A DNA stretch of 51,631 bases, taken from NCBI GenBank assembly GCA_959608625.1, contig CAUHQV010000017.1:1-51631 (forward strand), written 5' to 3'. Of the stretch, positions 7,200-16,457 are shown in pieces (position 1 is the stretch's first letter; the number at the start of each line of letters is the position of its first letter). Source of the DNA: an uncultured Flavobacteriales bacterium (GTDB lineage: Bacteria; Bacteroidota; Bacteroidia; Flavobacteriales; UBA1820). The notes below the pieces were generated by a model, which was not told where the DNA came from, ran no database searches, and saw only the letters and a program-made list of their open reading frames with translations. Position numbers and translations under genes: made by a program.

Positions 7200-9098
7200 T
7201 TACGCTTCGGCGTGTGCCGGTACGGTGGCTTCCCCCAGTTCTTCCAGCGAAATACCGTCCTGTTCCACACGCAGGTTGGACACGATGAAATCCTGCCGTT
7301 CCTGGGTGTTTTTGCCTACGTAGAATTCCAAAAGGGAGGAAATGGACATATCCCTGCCTATCAGCACCGGTTCCAGGCGGATGTCGCGCCCGATGAATCC
7401 CGAGAATTCGTCGGGGGATATTTCGCCCAGACCTTTGAAGCGGGTGATTTCCGGATTGCCTTTCAGCTTGTCGATGGCGGCTTTCTTTTCGGCCTCCGAG
7501 TAGCAGTAGATGGTCTCCTTCTTGTTGCGCACCCGGAAAAGCGGGGTTTGAAGGATGTACAGGTGCCCCTCCCGGATAATCTCGGGGAAGAACTGGAGGA
7601 AGAACGCGATGAGCAGGATGCGGATGTGCATCCCGTCCACGTCGGCATCGGTAGCGATGATGATGTTGTTGTACCGCAGGTTTTCGGTGCCTTCCTCGAT
7701 ATTCAGTGCGGCCTGGAGCAGGTTGAACTCTTCGTTTTCGTAGACCACTTTTTTGCTCATCCCATAGCAGTTGAGCGGTTTCCCCCGCAGGGAGAACACG
7801 GCCTGCGTATTCACGTCGCGCGCCTTGGTGATCGATCCGCTGGCCGAGTCGCCCTCGGTGATGAAGATAGAAGAGTCCAGCCGCCGTTCGTTCTTGATGT
7901 CGCCCCGGTGGGTGCGGCAGTCGCGGAGTTTTTTATTGTGCAGGCTGATCTTTTTCGAGCGCTCCTTGGCGATCTTGCGGATGCCGGACAGTTCCTTGCG
8001 CTCTTTTTCCGCCTCCTGGATCTTGTGCAGCATGGCGGCGGCCGTTTCGGCGTTCTTGTGCAGGTAGTTGTCCAGTTCGCGGGAGATGAAATCCACCACA
8101 TAAGAACGGATGGACGGTTTGTCCCCGCCCATTTCGGACGATACGAGGCGCGTTTTGGTTTGGTCGGCGAAGGACGGTTCCATCACTTTGATGCTGATAG
8201 CCGCCACGATCGATTTGCGCACGTCGGCCGGTTCGAACTGTTTGCCCCAGAAATCGCGGGCCACTTTGACCATCGCTTCGCGGAAAGCGGCCAAATGGGT
8301 GCCTCCCAACGGGGTATACTGCCCGTTGACGAAAGAGTACACGTCTTCGCTGTAGTGCGAGGTGGAGTGGGTCAGGGCCACTTCGATATCGTCGCCCCGC
8401 AGGTGGACGATGGGGTATTCGATAGAGGTGTCGATCCGGTCTTCGATCAGGTCTTTCAGCCCGTTGTCCGACTTGAACGCCGTGCCGTTGAACCAGATGG
8501 TCAGCCCGGGATTGAGGTACGCATAGTTGCGCAGCATATTTTCTACGTATTCCGGGCGGTATTTGTACGCCGGGAATATATCCGTATCGGCCCGGAATGT
8601 GATCCGGGTGCCGTTCTTTTCGTTTGCAGGAGCGACAGGATCGTCCTCGGCGAGCAGTCCTTGGCGGAAGAGCGCGCGTTTGCACTGGTGTTCGCGGAAA
8701 GCTACGACTTCGAACGATGAGGACAGGAAGTTTACCGCCTTGGTGCCTACGCCGTTCAGCCCGACAGCCTTTTTGAATACGGATGTGTCGTATTTACCGC
8801 CGGTGTTCATCACCGATACGCATTCCACCACTTTACCCAGCGGGATACCGCGCCCGTAGTCGCGCACGGTGACCACCGAATCTTCTATCGTGATATCTAT
8901 CCGGGTTCCTTCACCCATGACGAATTCGTCGATCGAATTGTCGACGATCTCCTTGAGCAGCACGTAAATGCCGTCGTCCGACGAGGATCCGTCCCCCAGT
9001 TTGCCGATGTACATACCCGAGCGCAGCCGCACGTGGTCGCGCGGAGAGAGGTTGACTATCTTGTCTTCGGTATAAGCAATGGTTTGGTTTTCTGACAT
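7200..9098 (-). CDS. parE: DNA topoisomerase IV subunit B (ParE)
   Basis: ATPase and TOPRIM subunit of topoisomerase IV. The 632-residue protein starts with a GHKL ATPase domain: EIVDNSIDEF (N-box), RDYGRGIPLG and GLNGVGTKAVNFLSS. The TOPRIM domain has FITEGDSASGSI and the Mg-binding ATDADVDGMHIR, then PLFRVR, RFKGLGE and the C-terminal part. GyrB has the same architecture, but the immediate pairing with a ParC-type subunit and the length point to ParE. It is first in the parE-parC operon. A -7 element (9142-9149) gives a leader of about 37 bases. The upstream region is shared with the divergent acyl-CoA synthetase gene. Confidence 0.95.
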   Translation of the reverse strand: MSENQTIAYTEDKIVNLSPRDHVRLRSGMYIGKLGDGSSSDDGIYVLLKEIVDNSIDEFVMGEGTRIDITIEDSVVTVRDYGRGIPLGKVVECVSVMNTGGKYDTSVFKKAVGLNGVGTKAVNFLSSSFEVVAFREHQCKRALFRQGLLAEDDPVAPANEKNGTRITFRADTDIFPAYKYRPEYVENMLRNYAYLNPGLTIWFNGTAFKSDNGLKDLIEDRIDTSIEYPIVHLRGDDIEVALTHSTSHYSEDVYSFVNGQYTPLGGTHLAAFREAMVKVARDFWGKQFEPADVRKSIVAAISIKVMEPSFADQTKTRLVSSEMGGDKPSIRSYVVDFISRELDNYLHKNAETAAAMLHKIQEAEKERKELSGIRKIAKERSKKISLHNKKLRDCRTHRGDIKNERRLDSSIFITEGDSASGSITKARDVNTQAVFSLRGKPLNCYGMSKKVVYENEEFNLLQAALNIEEGTENLRYNNIIIATDADVDGMHIRILLIAFFLQFFPEIIREGHLYILQTPLFRVRNKKETIYCYSEAEKKAAIDKLKGNPEITRFKGLGEISPDEFSGFIGRDIRLEPVLIGRDMSISSLLEFYVGKNTQERQDFIVSNLRVEQDGISLEELGEATVPAHAEA

Positions 9099-9141
9099 AT
9101 ATAAAACTCCTGGAATAAGCTGTTTTTTTCAGTACGATTGG

Positions 9142-9149
9142 CAAATTTA
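9142..9149 (-). promoter_or_regulatory. -7 element of parE-parC operon
   Basis: CAAATTTA on the plus strand reads TAAATTTG on the minus strand, a full TAnnTTTG match. The -33 position (CCTG, plus 9169-9172, 19-base spacer) matches only partly. The parE ATG lies about 45 bases downstream. Confidence 0.55.
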
Positions 9150-9215
9150 TGAAATTGCCGGCGAAAAACAGGTATTTTTTTAAGTCCCGTCTGTCAAAAA
9201 AAATCATAGGAATTA

Positions 9216-9246
9216 TTTGTGCGGTTGGCAAATGATTATAACTTTG
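9216..9246 (+). promoter_or_regulatory. Consensus Bacteroidota promoter of acyl-CoA synthetase gene
   Basis: TTTG at 9216-9219, a 19-base spacer and TAACTTTG at 9239-9246 match the Bacteroidota primary sigma-factor consensus completely. The predicted start near 9253 gives a leader of about 58 bases before the ATG at 9311. Confidence 0.8.
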
Positions 9247-9310
9247 TTTTATCCTAACAAATCATCGTGCGCCCCGCGCGCATAAGTGCAACTAAACTAC
9301 ACAACGGCTT

Positions 9311-11098
9311 ATGGACAGTTTGGACGATGTAAAACGGCTGTTTGATATTTCACAATACCAAAGGGACAAATACGATTTGAAAGTGGCGCTGGCCCACCGC
9401 GTGCGCGGGGACTGGGAGAGCATCTCTTCCCGGGAATATGTCGAGCGGGTAGACCGGGCTGCCCGGGCGCTGCTGGCTGCCGGGTTGGAAAAAGGAGACC
9501 GGGTAGGTATCATTTCGTCCGACCGGATAGAGTGGTGCGTCCTCGACCAGGCCATTACCAAGGCGGGCGGGATCACGGTGCCCGTATATCCTACGGTATC
9601 GAAAGACGATTTCCGCTATATCTTCCGACACAGCGCGATGCGGCTGTGTTTCGTTTCCGGCAAGAATATTTATTCCAAGGTGGAGGATATCCGCGCTGAA
9701 ATCCCTTCCCTGAAGGGCGCTTATACGATCGATCCGTTAACGGATATTCCCTCCCTGGACGATTTCCTGAAAGGAGGCGACGATCTTTCCTTGCAGGAAA
9801 AACTGGAAAAGGTGGCAAGGAGTATTACGGAAGATGAGGCAGCTACCCTTATTTATACTTCGGGTACCACGGGAACGCCCAAGGGTGTGCTGCTGTCGCA
9901 CAAAAATATCCTTTCCAACGATAAGACCGCCATACCCCGCATCATCGAGATCGAGCGCAGGCACGCCCTCAGCTTCCTGCCGCTGAGCCATATTTTCGAG
10001 CGCACCGTCAATTTTTGTTACCAGCTGCTCGGGTGCAGCATCTATTTTGCCAAATCCACGGACACGGTGGCCACGGACGCGCAGTACGCGCGTCCTTATA
10101 TTATGATGGTGGTCCCCCGGGTGGTGGAAAAACTGTATGCCAAGATCACGACCAAGGGGGAATCCCTCACCGGAGTGAAACGTTCGCTGTTCTTCTGGTC
10201 CGTGCGGCTGGGGATGCAGTACCGTCCGTATGAGAACAGCCTTTGGTACCGGCTGAAACTGTGGGCGGCCCGGCGCCTGGTGCTGGACAAGTGGCGCGAA
10301 GCCCTGGGCGGGGAATTGCGCATCATGATAAGCGGATCGGCCAGTCTCGACCCGCGTCTGTGCCGGCTCTTCTGCGCGGCGGGCATCGTGCTGAACGAAG
10401 GATACGGCCTGACGGAAGCCGCCCCTATCGTATCGACCAACGTGTACCCACACCGGATGATGCGCATCGGTTCCATCGGCCGTCCGCTGGACAACCTGGA
10501 CGTGAAGATCGCGGACGACGGGGAGATCATGGTCAAAGGGCCGAGTGTGATGGCGGGGTATTACAAAGACCCGGAGATGACAGGCCAGGCGTTCGACGCG
10601 GACGGCTACCTGCATACCGGGGATATAGGCCACCTGGAAGAAGGGTTCCTGTATATTACCGACCGGAAAAAGGAAATGTTCAAGACTTCCGGCGGGAAAT
10701 ACATCACCCCGCAGCCGATAGAGAATGCTCTGATGCAATCCCGGTATATCGACCAGGCTATGGTGGTGGGCAACGGCAAGGAACACCCTTCGGTGGTCAT
10801 CGAACCGGATTTCGAAGAACTCCGTGCGTGGTGTGCCAACCAGGGTATCTCCTGTGAAGATATGGAGACCGTCATTGCCGATCCGCGGGTAAAAGACCTC
10901 TACAAAGGGCTGGTGAACGAGGTGAACAAGGGCCTTGGCAATTGGGAAAAGCTCCGGCATTTCCGCCTGGTGGCCGACCAGTGGACTACCGAAGGCGGGG
11001 AACTCACGCCCACGCTGAAGATCAAACGCCGTCGCCTGACGGAAAAATACGCCTCCCTGATAGGGGATATCTACAAAGACGACGTGTTGGACAACTAA
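9311..11098 (+). CDS. Long-chain fatty acid--CoA ligase (AMP-forming)
   Basis: Activates fatty acids to acyl-CoA through an acyl-adenylate. The ANL-superfamily motifs are clear: P-loop TSGTTGTPKG at about 183-192, the SFLPLSHIFERT segment, GYGLTEAAPIVSTN, YLHTGDIGHLEEGFLYITDR and the hinge/C-domain KEMFKTSGGKYITPQPIE. The 595-residue length fits the bacterial FadD15/ACSL-like group. The -33/-7 promoter lies 65-95 bases upstream and the LysR gene follows after 12 bases, so they are likely co-transcribed. Natural substrate chain length is not readable from the sequence; in Bacteroidota it may feed membrane lipid recycling rather than beta-oxidation. Confidence 0.93.
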   Translation: MDSLDDVKRLFDISQYQRDKYDLKVALAHRVRGDWESISSREYVERVDRAARALLAAGLEKGDRVGIISSDRIEWCVLDQAITKAGGITVPVYPTVSKDDFRYIFRHSAMRLCFVSGKNIYSKVEDIRAEIPSLKGAYTIDPLTDIPSLDDFLKGGDDLSLQEKLEKVARSITEDEAATLIYTSGTTGTPKGVLLSHKNILSNDKTAIPRIIEIERRHALSFLPLSHIFERTVNFCYQLLGCSIYFAKSTDTVATDAQYARPYIMMVVPRVVEKLYAKITTKGESLTGVKRSLFFWSVRLGMQYRPYENSLWYRLKLWAARRLVLDKWREALGGELRIMISGSASLDPRLCRLFCAAGIVLNEGYGLTEAAPIVSTNVYPHRMMRIGSIGRPLDNLDVKIADDGEIMVKGPSVMAGYYKDPEMTGQAFDADGYLHTGDIGHLEEGFLYITDRKKEMFKTSGGKYITPQPIENALMQSRYIDQAMVVGNGKEHPSVVIEPDFEELRAWCANQGISCEDMETVIADPRVKDLYKGLVNEVNKGLGNWEKLRHFRLVADQWTTEGGELTPTLKIKRRRLTEKYASLIGDIYKDDVLDN

Positions 11099-11110
11099 TA
11101 TTCTTTTGGC

Positions 11111-11995
11111 ATGCTGGATTTCAGACTCAAGGTATTTTACACCGTAGCTTCGGAAAAAAGCTTTACAAAAGCGGCTCACAAGCACAATATCACGCAGCCG
11201 GCCGTATCGAAGCATATCCAGGAACTGGAACGCATCTACGGGATCACGCTGTTCGAGCGGCGGGGGAGCAGCATCCTGCTCACCGAGGCCGGCAAGATCC
11301 TGTACGAGCAGGCCAAGAACATCGACGAGATATACCGGGAGATAGACTACCGGATATCCAGCCTGAAGGAGGAACATAAGGGGGAACTCCGCCTGGGAGC
11401 CTCGACTTCCATCGCGCAGTACGTGCTGCCCGAGGTGATGGCGCGGTTCTACAATTATTACCCGGCCATCAAGGTGAGCTTGATAAGCGGCAATACCGAG
11501 CAGATCGAACAGGCGATCCTGAACAAGGAGATAGACCTCGCTTTCGTGGAGGGTTTGCCGAGCAACCATCTGCTCCATTACTCCGAGTATATGGACGACG
11601 AACTGGTGCCCATCACCCGCAAAGAGGGCCTCTACACCACTAAAAAATACGCGTTGGAGGACATCAAGGAACTCCCGCTGGTGATGCGCGAGGATGGGTC
11701 GGGTACGCTCGATATTATCCGGGAAAAGCTTTTGAAAGAGGGGCATATCCGTCTGGACAGCAACCTGAATGTCATCATCAAGCTGGGCAGCACGGAGAGT
11801 ATCAAGGCCTTCGTACGCCATACGGACTGTATCGCTTTTATTTCCAAACAGGCCCTCAAACGCGAAAGCGACCTCCACGACCTGGAGGTGATCTCCATCA
11901 AAGGCCTGGAACTCAAACGCAAATTCTACCAGGTGTCCCTTCGCGGGGAACTTTCCGGCAACGCCGCCCTGTTCATCAAGAACCTGGGGAGCTGA
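11111..11995 (+). CDS. LysR-family transcriptional regulator
   Basis: The N-terminal winged helix-turn-helix spans about residues 1-60 (RLKVFYTVASEKSFTKAA, then ITQPAVSKHIQELE and LFERR), followed by a linker helix and a periplasmic-binding-like effector domain (GELRLGAST start, residue 90 onward). Length 294 is normal for the family. It is related to the CysB/CysL/CbbR type in layout, but the effector is unknown. It lies 12 bases after the acyl-CoA synthetase and probably shares its transcript, which makes autoregulation of that operon possible. Its last 20 bases overlap the convergent MATE gene. Confidence 0.92.
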   Translation: MLDFRLKVFYTVASEKSFTKAAHKHNITQPAVSKHIQELERIYGITLFERRGSSILLTEAGKILYEQAKNIDEIYREIDYRISSLKEEHKGELRLGASTSIAQYVLPEVMARFYNYYPAIKVSLISGNTEQIEQAILNKEIDLAFVEGLPSNHLLHYSEYMDDELVPITRKEGLYTTKKYALEDIKELPLVMREDGSGTLDIIREKLLKEGHIRLDSNLNVIIKLGSTESIKAFVRHTDCIAFISKQALKRESDLHDLEVISIKGLELKRKFYQVSLRGELSGNAALFIKNLGS

Positions 11996-13298
11996 CCGTT
12001 CCGCCATCTCTTTTCCTATATCGTTTCAGGTACGCGGCCGACAGCATCCAAAGCATCGCCACGTACAACTGTTCGGCCGTCCAGAATACGGCCAAGGGGA
12101 CTTTTGTCTGTGAAAGGAAACCCAGATAGGCCAGGTACGCTCCGATGGTAATCATCTGGAACCCGAAGGCTGTCTTCGTTCTTCCTGTGCCGATCACCGC
12201 ATTACAGAACGTATAGGCCGGTACGGACAGGATGTAAGTGGACAGCATGACCAAAAAAGGCGGCAGTGCCGTCCGCACGATGGCGGCATCGCCGGTGAAC
12301 AGCCCGAGTGCGGATGCCGGGAAAAGCAACGCCAGCATGAGGAGCGGCAGGCCTGTAGCGTAGCCCAGCAGGATGACCTTCCGTAACGTGCGAAATATAT
12401 CCCGGGATTGCCCGGCCCCCAGGAGGTTTCCTACCAGCGATATACCGGTGATGGCCAGCGAATTCACGATGACGAAAAATATCATCGAGATGCTCCGCAC
12501 GACGTTGGCCGCAGCCAGTTGCCTTTCTCCCAGGTGCTCTATCGCGATAAAGAACAAAAGCCAGGGGGCTACGCAGAAGAATGAGCGGGCCATTGTCCAG
12601 AAAGAGAGTTTGAAAAGGTTTTCCATTGTGGGGATGTCCAGGGAGAAAGAAGCCCTTCCAAAATCTTTCCGAACGACGTAGGCCAAATGCGCCAGGGCGA
12701 TGAGTTCCGCCAGGGAGGAGGCGAGGGCCGCGCCGGAAATGCCCAGCGGCGGGAATCCGCCGCGGCCGAATATCAGCAGGTAATTCAGCAAAACGTTGGA
12801 ACCGACCAGCAGCAGAGAGTTGGCCGCCAGAGCTTTCGTGCGGGTGGCGCCTATCAGCAGCGCGCGGATGGCCAGCAGGGGAAAAGCCGAAAGGAAACTG
12901 TAATCCCGCCAATGCACGTATCGTACGGCCGCCTCGTAGACCTCATCGGAACGGATGAGGTGCCTGAGGATTTCCGGGGAAAAGAGCTGGGAAAGGGTAA
13001 ATACGGCTATTGCCAAAACGGATAAAAAAAGAAATCCCTGTCCGAAAGCTTTTCCGGTGCCTTCGTGGTCGCCTTTTCCGTTCTTTTGTGCAACGGCGAC
13101 TTGTACACCCAGGCTAAAGCCGAGCCCCAGCATATATACCGAGGCGTAGTACATGCTTCCCAGGGCGGCGGCGCCCAGTTCCGTCTCCCCGACACGACCC
13201 AGGAACAAGGTATCGGTGAGGTTTACCAGCTGCTCCATGAGCATGCTCGCCATCACGGGAAGGTTGATGGCGAATATCTTTTTGTATGTAAAATTCAT
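11976..13298 (-). CDS. MATE-family multidrug/toxin efflux transporter
   Basis: Inner-membrane drug or metabolite antiporter. The 440-residue protein is hydrophobic with about 12 predicted membrane helices in two related halves. The first helix region NLPVMASMLMEQLVNLTDTLFLGRVGETELGA is typical of MATE proteins, as is GLGFSLGVQVAVAQKNGKGD after helix 2. The second half repeats the pattern (ITGISLVGNLLGAGQSRD). It is not a Wzx flippase by motif. Its 3' end overlaps lysR by 20 bases. A 205-base leader-sized gap separates it from cysQ, with several small hairpins. The substrate is unknown. Confidence 0.92.
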   Translation of the reverse strand: MNFTYKKIFAINLPVMASMLMEQLVNLTDTLFLGRVGETELGAAALGSMYYASVYMLGLGFSLGVQVAVAQKNGKGDHEGTGKAFGQGFLFLSVLAIAVFTLSQLFSPEILRHLIRSDEVYEAAVRYVHWRDYSFLSAFPLLAIRALLIGATRTKALAANSLLLVGSNVLLNYLLIFGRGGFPPLGISGAALASSLAELIALAHLAYVVRKDFGRASFSLDIPTMENLFKLSFWTMARSFFCVAPWLLFFIAIEHLGERQLAAANVVRSISMIFFVIVNSLAITGISLVGNLLGAGQSRDIFRTLRKVILLGYATGLPLLMLALLFPASALGLFTGDAAIVRTALPPFLVMLSTYILSVPAYTFCNAVIGTGRTKTAFGFQMITIGAYLAYLGFLSQTKVPLAVFWTAEQLYVAMLWMLSAAYLKRYRKRDGGTVSSPGS

Positions 13299-13503
13299 GG
13301 TTTGTTTCTATGAAATGGCTGTCCCTCCGGCGGGATGCCGGCAGGATTCGGTTGGAAAAAAGGGAATAAACTCTGCTTCCGCAAAAAGAATGCGGAATAC
13401 CGGCGAATCGTTTAGAGAGCCGGCCCGATGGGCGTTATATGCAGAGCTGCCATTTCATGGGCGCAACAGAGAATAAGTTATAAGAGTATATTATTACAAA
13501 GAA
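13299..13503. other. Gap between cysQ and MATE gene with small hairpins
   Basis: No coding frame is convincing. On the minus strand, the leader of the MATE gene contains CCGCA/TGCGG and CCGGC/GCCGG stem-loops, all enclosed by a 10-bp inverted repeat ATGAAATGGC (13310-13319) / GCCATTTCAT (13449-13458). I do not recognise a known riboswitch and find no full TAnnTTTG element. Confidence 0.4.
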
Positions 13504-14313
13504 TTATTTCCCGGGCCTTTTTACCGTAAAATCCGAACTGTACAGCACTTCTTTGTTGTACACCAACGGTTTCCCGGAAGCGATGTAACGCAGCGGAAGC
13601 CCTTGGCTGCGCAGCAATGCGTCGCCTGCAGCCGTATCCCACTCCATCACGCTGCCGTAGCGGGTGTATTGGTTTGCGCGGCCTTCGGCGATGGTACAGT
13701 ATTTCACACAACTGGCCATCGGCAGGATTTCGGCCTGCGGATTGTCCCGCCGGAAATCCTCGAGGTATTTTTCCATTTCCGCCGTCTTGCGGGATTTGCT
13801 GACCAAAAGGATGTAATGATCGGGTGTATCCCCTAAAGGAAGGCTTTTGTATTTTATCTCTTCCAGTGAGGAAAACCCGTCCTGTGGGGTGCACGTGGCG
13901 CACACCACGGGGAACTCTTCGCTGCCGAAATACAACCGGTTGTTCTCCGGCAGGAAAATGACCCCGGCTACCGGGGCACCGTCGCGTACCAGGGCGATAT
14001 TGACCCCGTACTGGGGCGAGCCGTGGATGAATTCCTTGGTGCCGTCCAACGGGTCGATGATGAACACTTCGCGCCAGTCCTTGCGCAGCGGATAGTCCTC
14101 GGCCGAACTTTCCTCGCTGATCATCGGTATCCCCAATGGGGACAGCATGCCTGCGATCGTGTTTTGGGCGGCATAGTCCGCGTCGGTCACCGGGGAATTG
14201 TCTTCTTTTTCCCGGATGGAAAATTCGCCCGATTTTACTTTAAGGATTTCCGCTCCCGCTTTCAGGGAGGCGTTTATCATGGTAAGCAGGATCTTCTGCC
14301 CTCTGGATGTCAT
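13504..14313 (-). CDS. cysQ: 3'(2'),5'-bisphosphate nucleotidase CysQ
   Basis: Removes the 3'-phosphate from PAP (and PAPS), a by-product of sulfate assimilation and of acyl-carrier-protein synthesis. It belongs to the Mg-dependent, Li-sensitive inositol-phosphatase superfamily: Asp44 in PVTDAD, Glu67-Glu68 in SEES, the signature DPLDGTKEF at 87-95 and EWDTAAGDALL near 225. Length 269 is normal. The gene follows deoC by 36 bases on the same strand and is probably the distal member of that operon. An inositol-monophosphatase role cannot be fully excluded, but KEF after DPLDGT favours CysQ. Confidence 0.92.
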   Translation of the reverse strand: MTSRGQKILLTMINASLKAGAEILKVKSGEFSIREKEDNSPVTDADYAAQNTIAGMLSPLGIPMISEESSAEDYPLRKDWREVFIIDPLDGTKEFIHGSPQYGVNIALVRDGAPVAGVIFLPENNRLYFGSEEFPVVCATCTPQDGFSSLEEIKYKSLPLGDTPDHYILLVSKSRKTAEMEKYLEDFRRDNPQAEILPMASCVKYCTIAEGRANQYTRYGSVMEWDTAAGDALLRSQGLPLRYIASGKPLVYNKEVLYSSDFTVKRPGK

Positions 14314-14349
14314 TTCTTTTTTATGGCTTTTCGCGGTCCGTATTTTTTC

Positions 14350-15093
14350 TCAGTATCCGGCGGCGGAGTTTTGTCCGTCGGCCAGTTTCTTGGCCGAGGA
14401 AGTGCCGATACGCGTTACCCCGGCTTTTATCATCTCTTCGGCGGCTGCGGCGTCGCGTACGCCTCCGGCCGCTTTTACCGGGAGGGGGGCGCCTGCGCGG
14501 GCCATGATGCGCACCCCTTCGAGGGTCGCACCGGCCGGCTTTCCGCCTTCGGTCTTGAAAAACCCGGTAGAGGTCTTCAGGAATACGCGCGGAGCGGCGG
14601 ATTCGCCGAAATTATCCAATACGACGTCACGGATGAGTTCCGACAGGCCCTCTATCTCGTCGTCGCGCAGGGCGGCGGTTTCCAGGATCCATTTGGCGGT
14701 CTTGCCGGCCTCGAGGGTCAATTCGGTGCATATGCGCACCTGTTCGGCGACGGATTCGACTTTCCCGCGCTTGTACATGGGGTAATCCACTACGAAGTCG
14801 AGTTCGTCCGCCCCGTCGGCGATGGCTTTGCGGGCTTCAGTGAGTTTTTCCTCGGTGGAATACGTCCCTTCCGGAAAACCGATCACCGTACCTACCAGCA
14901 CTTCCGATCCCTGAGCGTCTATCATTCCCCGGGCAGTGGCGACCATATCCGGCCGGATCATGATGAGCTTGAAGTGTTCGTCGATAGCTTCCTGAATGTA
15001 TTTCTCGGCTTTCTTTTTGTATTCTTCGAAAGAGATGCCTGCCAGGGCGGGCGTTTCCAGATAGGTGGAATCGAGGTATTGCTTTAAGTCCAT
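14350..15093 (-). CDS. deoC: Deoxyribose-phosphate aldolase
   Basis: Cleaves 2-deoxyribose-5-phosphate to glyceraldehyde-3-phosphate and acetaldehyde in deoxynucleoside catabolism. Class I aldolase features are present: ADELDFVVDYPM with the catalytic Asp, Schiff-base Lys in FLKTSTGF, and the second Lys in PVKAAGGVRD. The protein ends in Tyr (AAGY), like the C-terminal catalytic Tyr of the E. coli enzyme. The 247-residue length is normal. cysQ follows. A -7 element at 15124-15131 lies just upstream, giving a leader of about 24 bases and supporting the ATG at 15093. Confidence 0.95.
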   Translation of the reverse strand: MDLKQYLDSTYLETPALAGISFEEYKKKAEKYIQEAIDEHFKLIMIRPDMVATARGMIDAQGSEVLVGTVIGFPEGTYSTEEKLTEARKAIADGADELDFVVDYPMYKRGKVESVAEQVRICTELTLEAGKTAKWILETAALRDDEIEGLSELIRDVVLDNFGESAAPRVFLKTSTGFFKTEGGKPAGATLEGVRIMARAGAPLPVKAAGGVRDAAAAEEMIKAGVTRIGTSSAKKLADGQNSAAGY

Positions 15094-15123
15094 TTCGGGT
15101 GTTTTTTCGTTTTAACGGAAATA

Positions 15124-15156
15124 CAAAGGTAGGGCAAAAGCGCAAAAAACGGCAAG
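15124..15156 (-). promoter_or_regulatory. Promoter of deoC-cysQ
   Basis: The minus strand shows TACCTTTG (plus 15124-15131), a full TAnnTTTG match, with CTTG (plus 15153-15156) at a 21-base spacer as a partial -33 box. Confidence 0.6.
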
Positions 15157-15208
15157 CAATGCCGGAAAATAAAGTTTAAATCATTTTAAAAATACGATAA
15201 ACGCAGGG

Positions 15209-16261
15209 TTATTTCCCGGATTCCTCTTTGGCTTCCATCCTGCGCACTTTGGCCCGGCTGATCAGAAAAAAGGCGATCCCGCCCGTAACGATCTGCATGA
15301 TGGTCTGTGTAGCGTGGTTCAGCGTAGCGAAAGCCATGGCGATGTTGGGTGTAAGGGCCGCGATACCCAGAATGGGAATACCGATCTTCATGGCTGTGTG
15401 GTAAGCGCCGATACCCCCCTGTACGGGAACGAGCTGGGCCAGCCCGCCGACGGTCATCAGGTAGAGGATATTGGCGGCGGAAAGGACGGTCGTCTCTTTG
15501 AAAGCGTAGCTCATAAAGAAGATCATCAGGTAGTACATCAGCCAGACGAGTACCGTGTAGAGGATGAACATCCATTTGTGGGGCAGGCGGGTGATACTTT
15601 TGATCCCCACGAAGATGCCCGAAAGAAATTCCGCGGCTTTCTGATAAAGTGCGGTATGACGCAGTTTTTTACGGAGCAAGTAGAACAGCAGGAACAGGCC
15701 GGCCAGTGTGCCTAGGATGATATATTTGTAGTCTATCGCAGGTGGCGCTTCGGCGGAAGCGTCCGAGCGGGCGGTGAGCAGTTCGTAAAAGAAATGCTCG
15801 ATGTTGTCGTATTGCAGGAAAATGGTCAACAGGATGCTCAGCCCGAGCATGATCACGTCGATCGCGCGCTCCATGATGACCGTACCCAGGAGTTTGCTCA
15901 CCGGAAGGCCTTCCGCCTGGTTCAGGGCTGTACACCGGGCGATCTCCCCGGCGCGGGGGATGACCAGGTTGGTGATGTAGGTGATCGTGACGGCGTTTAT
16001 CGAATTGACCTTGGATACGTGCTTGTAGCCCAGCGCTTCCAGGGGAATGAGCCAGCGCAGGCCGATCAGCACGAAAGCGGTATACCCGGTGAGGAACGAA
16101 AGGGCCACGTAGAAATAATTGGCCCCTTTGATGGCCTGCCAGATGCTCCGCAGATCGAGTCCCGAAAAAGCGAAATACAACAGTGAGAGCGCGATAAGGG
16201 GCAACAGCACGAACTTGATCGAGAAAGACAGCAGTTTTTTTATGCGGGGGCTCAGGGCCAT
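15209..16261 (-). CDS. UPF0104 / lysylphosphatidylglycerol-synthase-like membrane protein
   Basis: Integral membrane protein of 350 residues with about 8 predicted helices. It matches the flippase-like domain family found at the N-terminus of MprF, without the soluble aminoacyl-transferase domain. Family landmarks are GLRWLIPLEALGYK, NAVTITYITNLVIPRAGEIARC near residue 90-110, VIMERAIDVIML and the late GGLAQLVPVQGGIGAYH. Members are thought to move or handle lipids at the inner membrane, but this is unproven here. It is divergent from the LpxL-type acyltransferase at 16511, which fits an envelope-lipid role. A -7 element (16284-16291) lies 22 bases before the ATG. Confidence 0.85.
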   Translation of the reverse strand: MALSPRIKKLLSFSIKFVLLPLIALSLLYFAFSGLDLRSIWQAIKGANYFYVALSFLTGYTAFVLIGLRWLIPLEALGYKHVSKVNSINAVTITYITNLVIPRAGEIARCTALNQAEGLPVSKLLGTVIMERAIDVIMLGLSILLTIFLQYDNIEHFFYELLTARSDASAEAPPAIDYKYIILGTLAGLFLLFYLLRKKLRHTALYQKAAEFLSGIFVGIKSITRLPHKWMFILYTVLVWLMYYLMIFFMSYAFKETTVLSAANILYLMTVGGLAQLVPVQGGIGAYHTAMKIGIPILGIAALTPNIAMAFATLNHATQTIMQIVTGGIAFFLISRAKVRRMEAKEESGK

Positions 16262-16283
16262 ATCCTCGGGATGTAATTTTCGG

Positions 16284-16291
16284 CAAATATA
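16284..16291 (-). promoter_or_regulatory. -7 element of UPF0104 gene
   Basis: CAAATATA on the plus strand is TATATTTG on the minus strand. A CTTG (plus 16314-16317) lies 22 bases further upstream as a weak -33 box. The leader would be about 17 bases. Confidence 0.5.
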
Positions 16292-16457
16292 GTGAAAGCC
16301 AAGCGTAGAAAATCAAGCGAGCTTGATTTTTATGCCGAGGCGCATCCTGTATTATCAAAATATCGCGAATCTTTCGCGACTTCCCGTGCATCCGGCGGGG
16401 TATTTTGCGCCTTTGCAGATCCCGGGCCGGAAATAACGGCACACAGACGTGTTATTG

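Noticed and set aside
6573..8720. A 715-codon plus-strand open frame opposite parC/parE
   Set aside because: It lies wholly antisense to two clearly conserved genes, crosses their intergenic region, and has low-complexity Arg/Val/Gly/His-rich composition typical of a GC-rich shadow frame.
9737..12007. A 756-codon minus-strand open frame opposite the acyl-CoA synthetase and lysR
   Set aside because: Antisense to two recognised genes, with no motif, signal or promoter; a codon-bias shadow.
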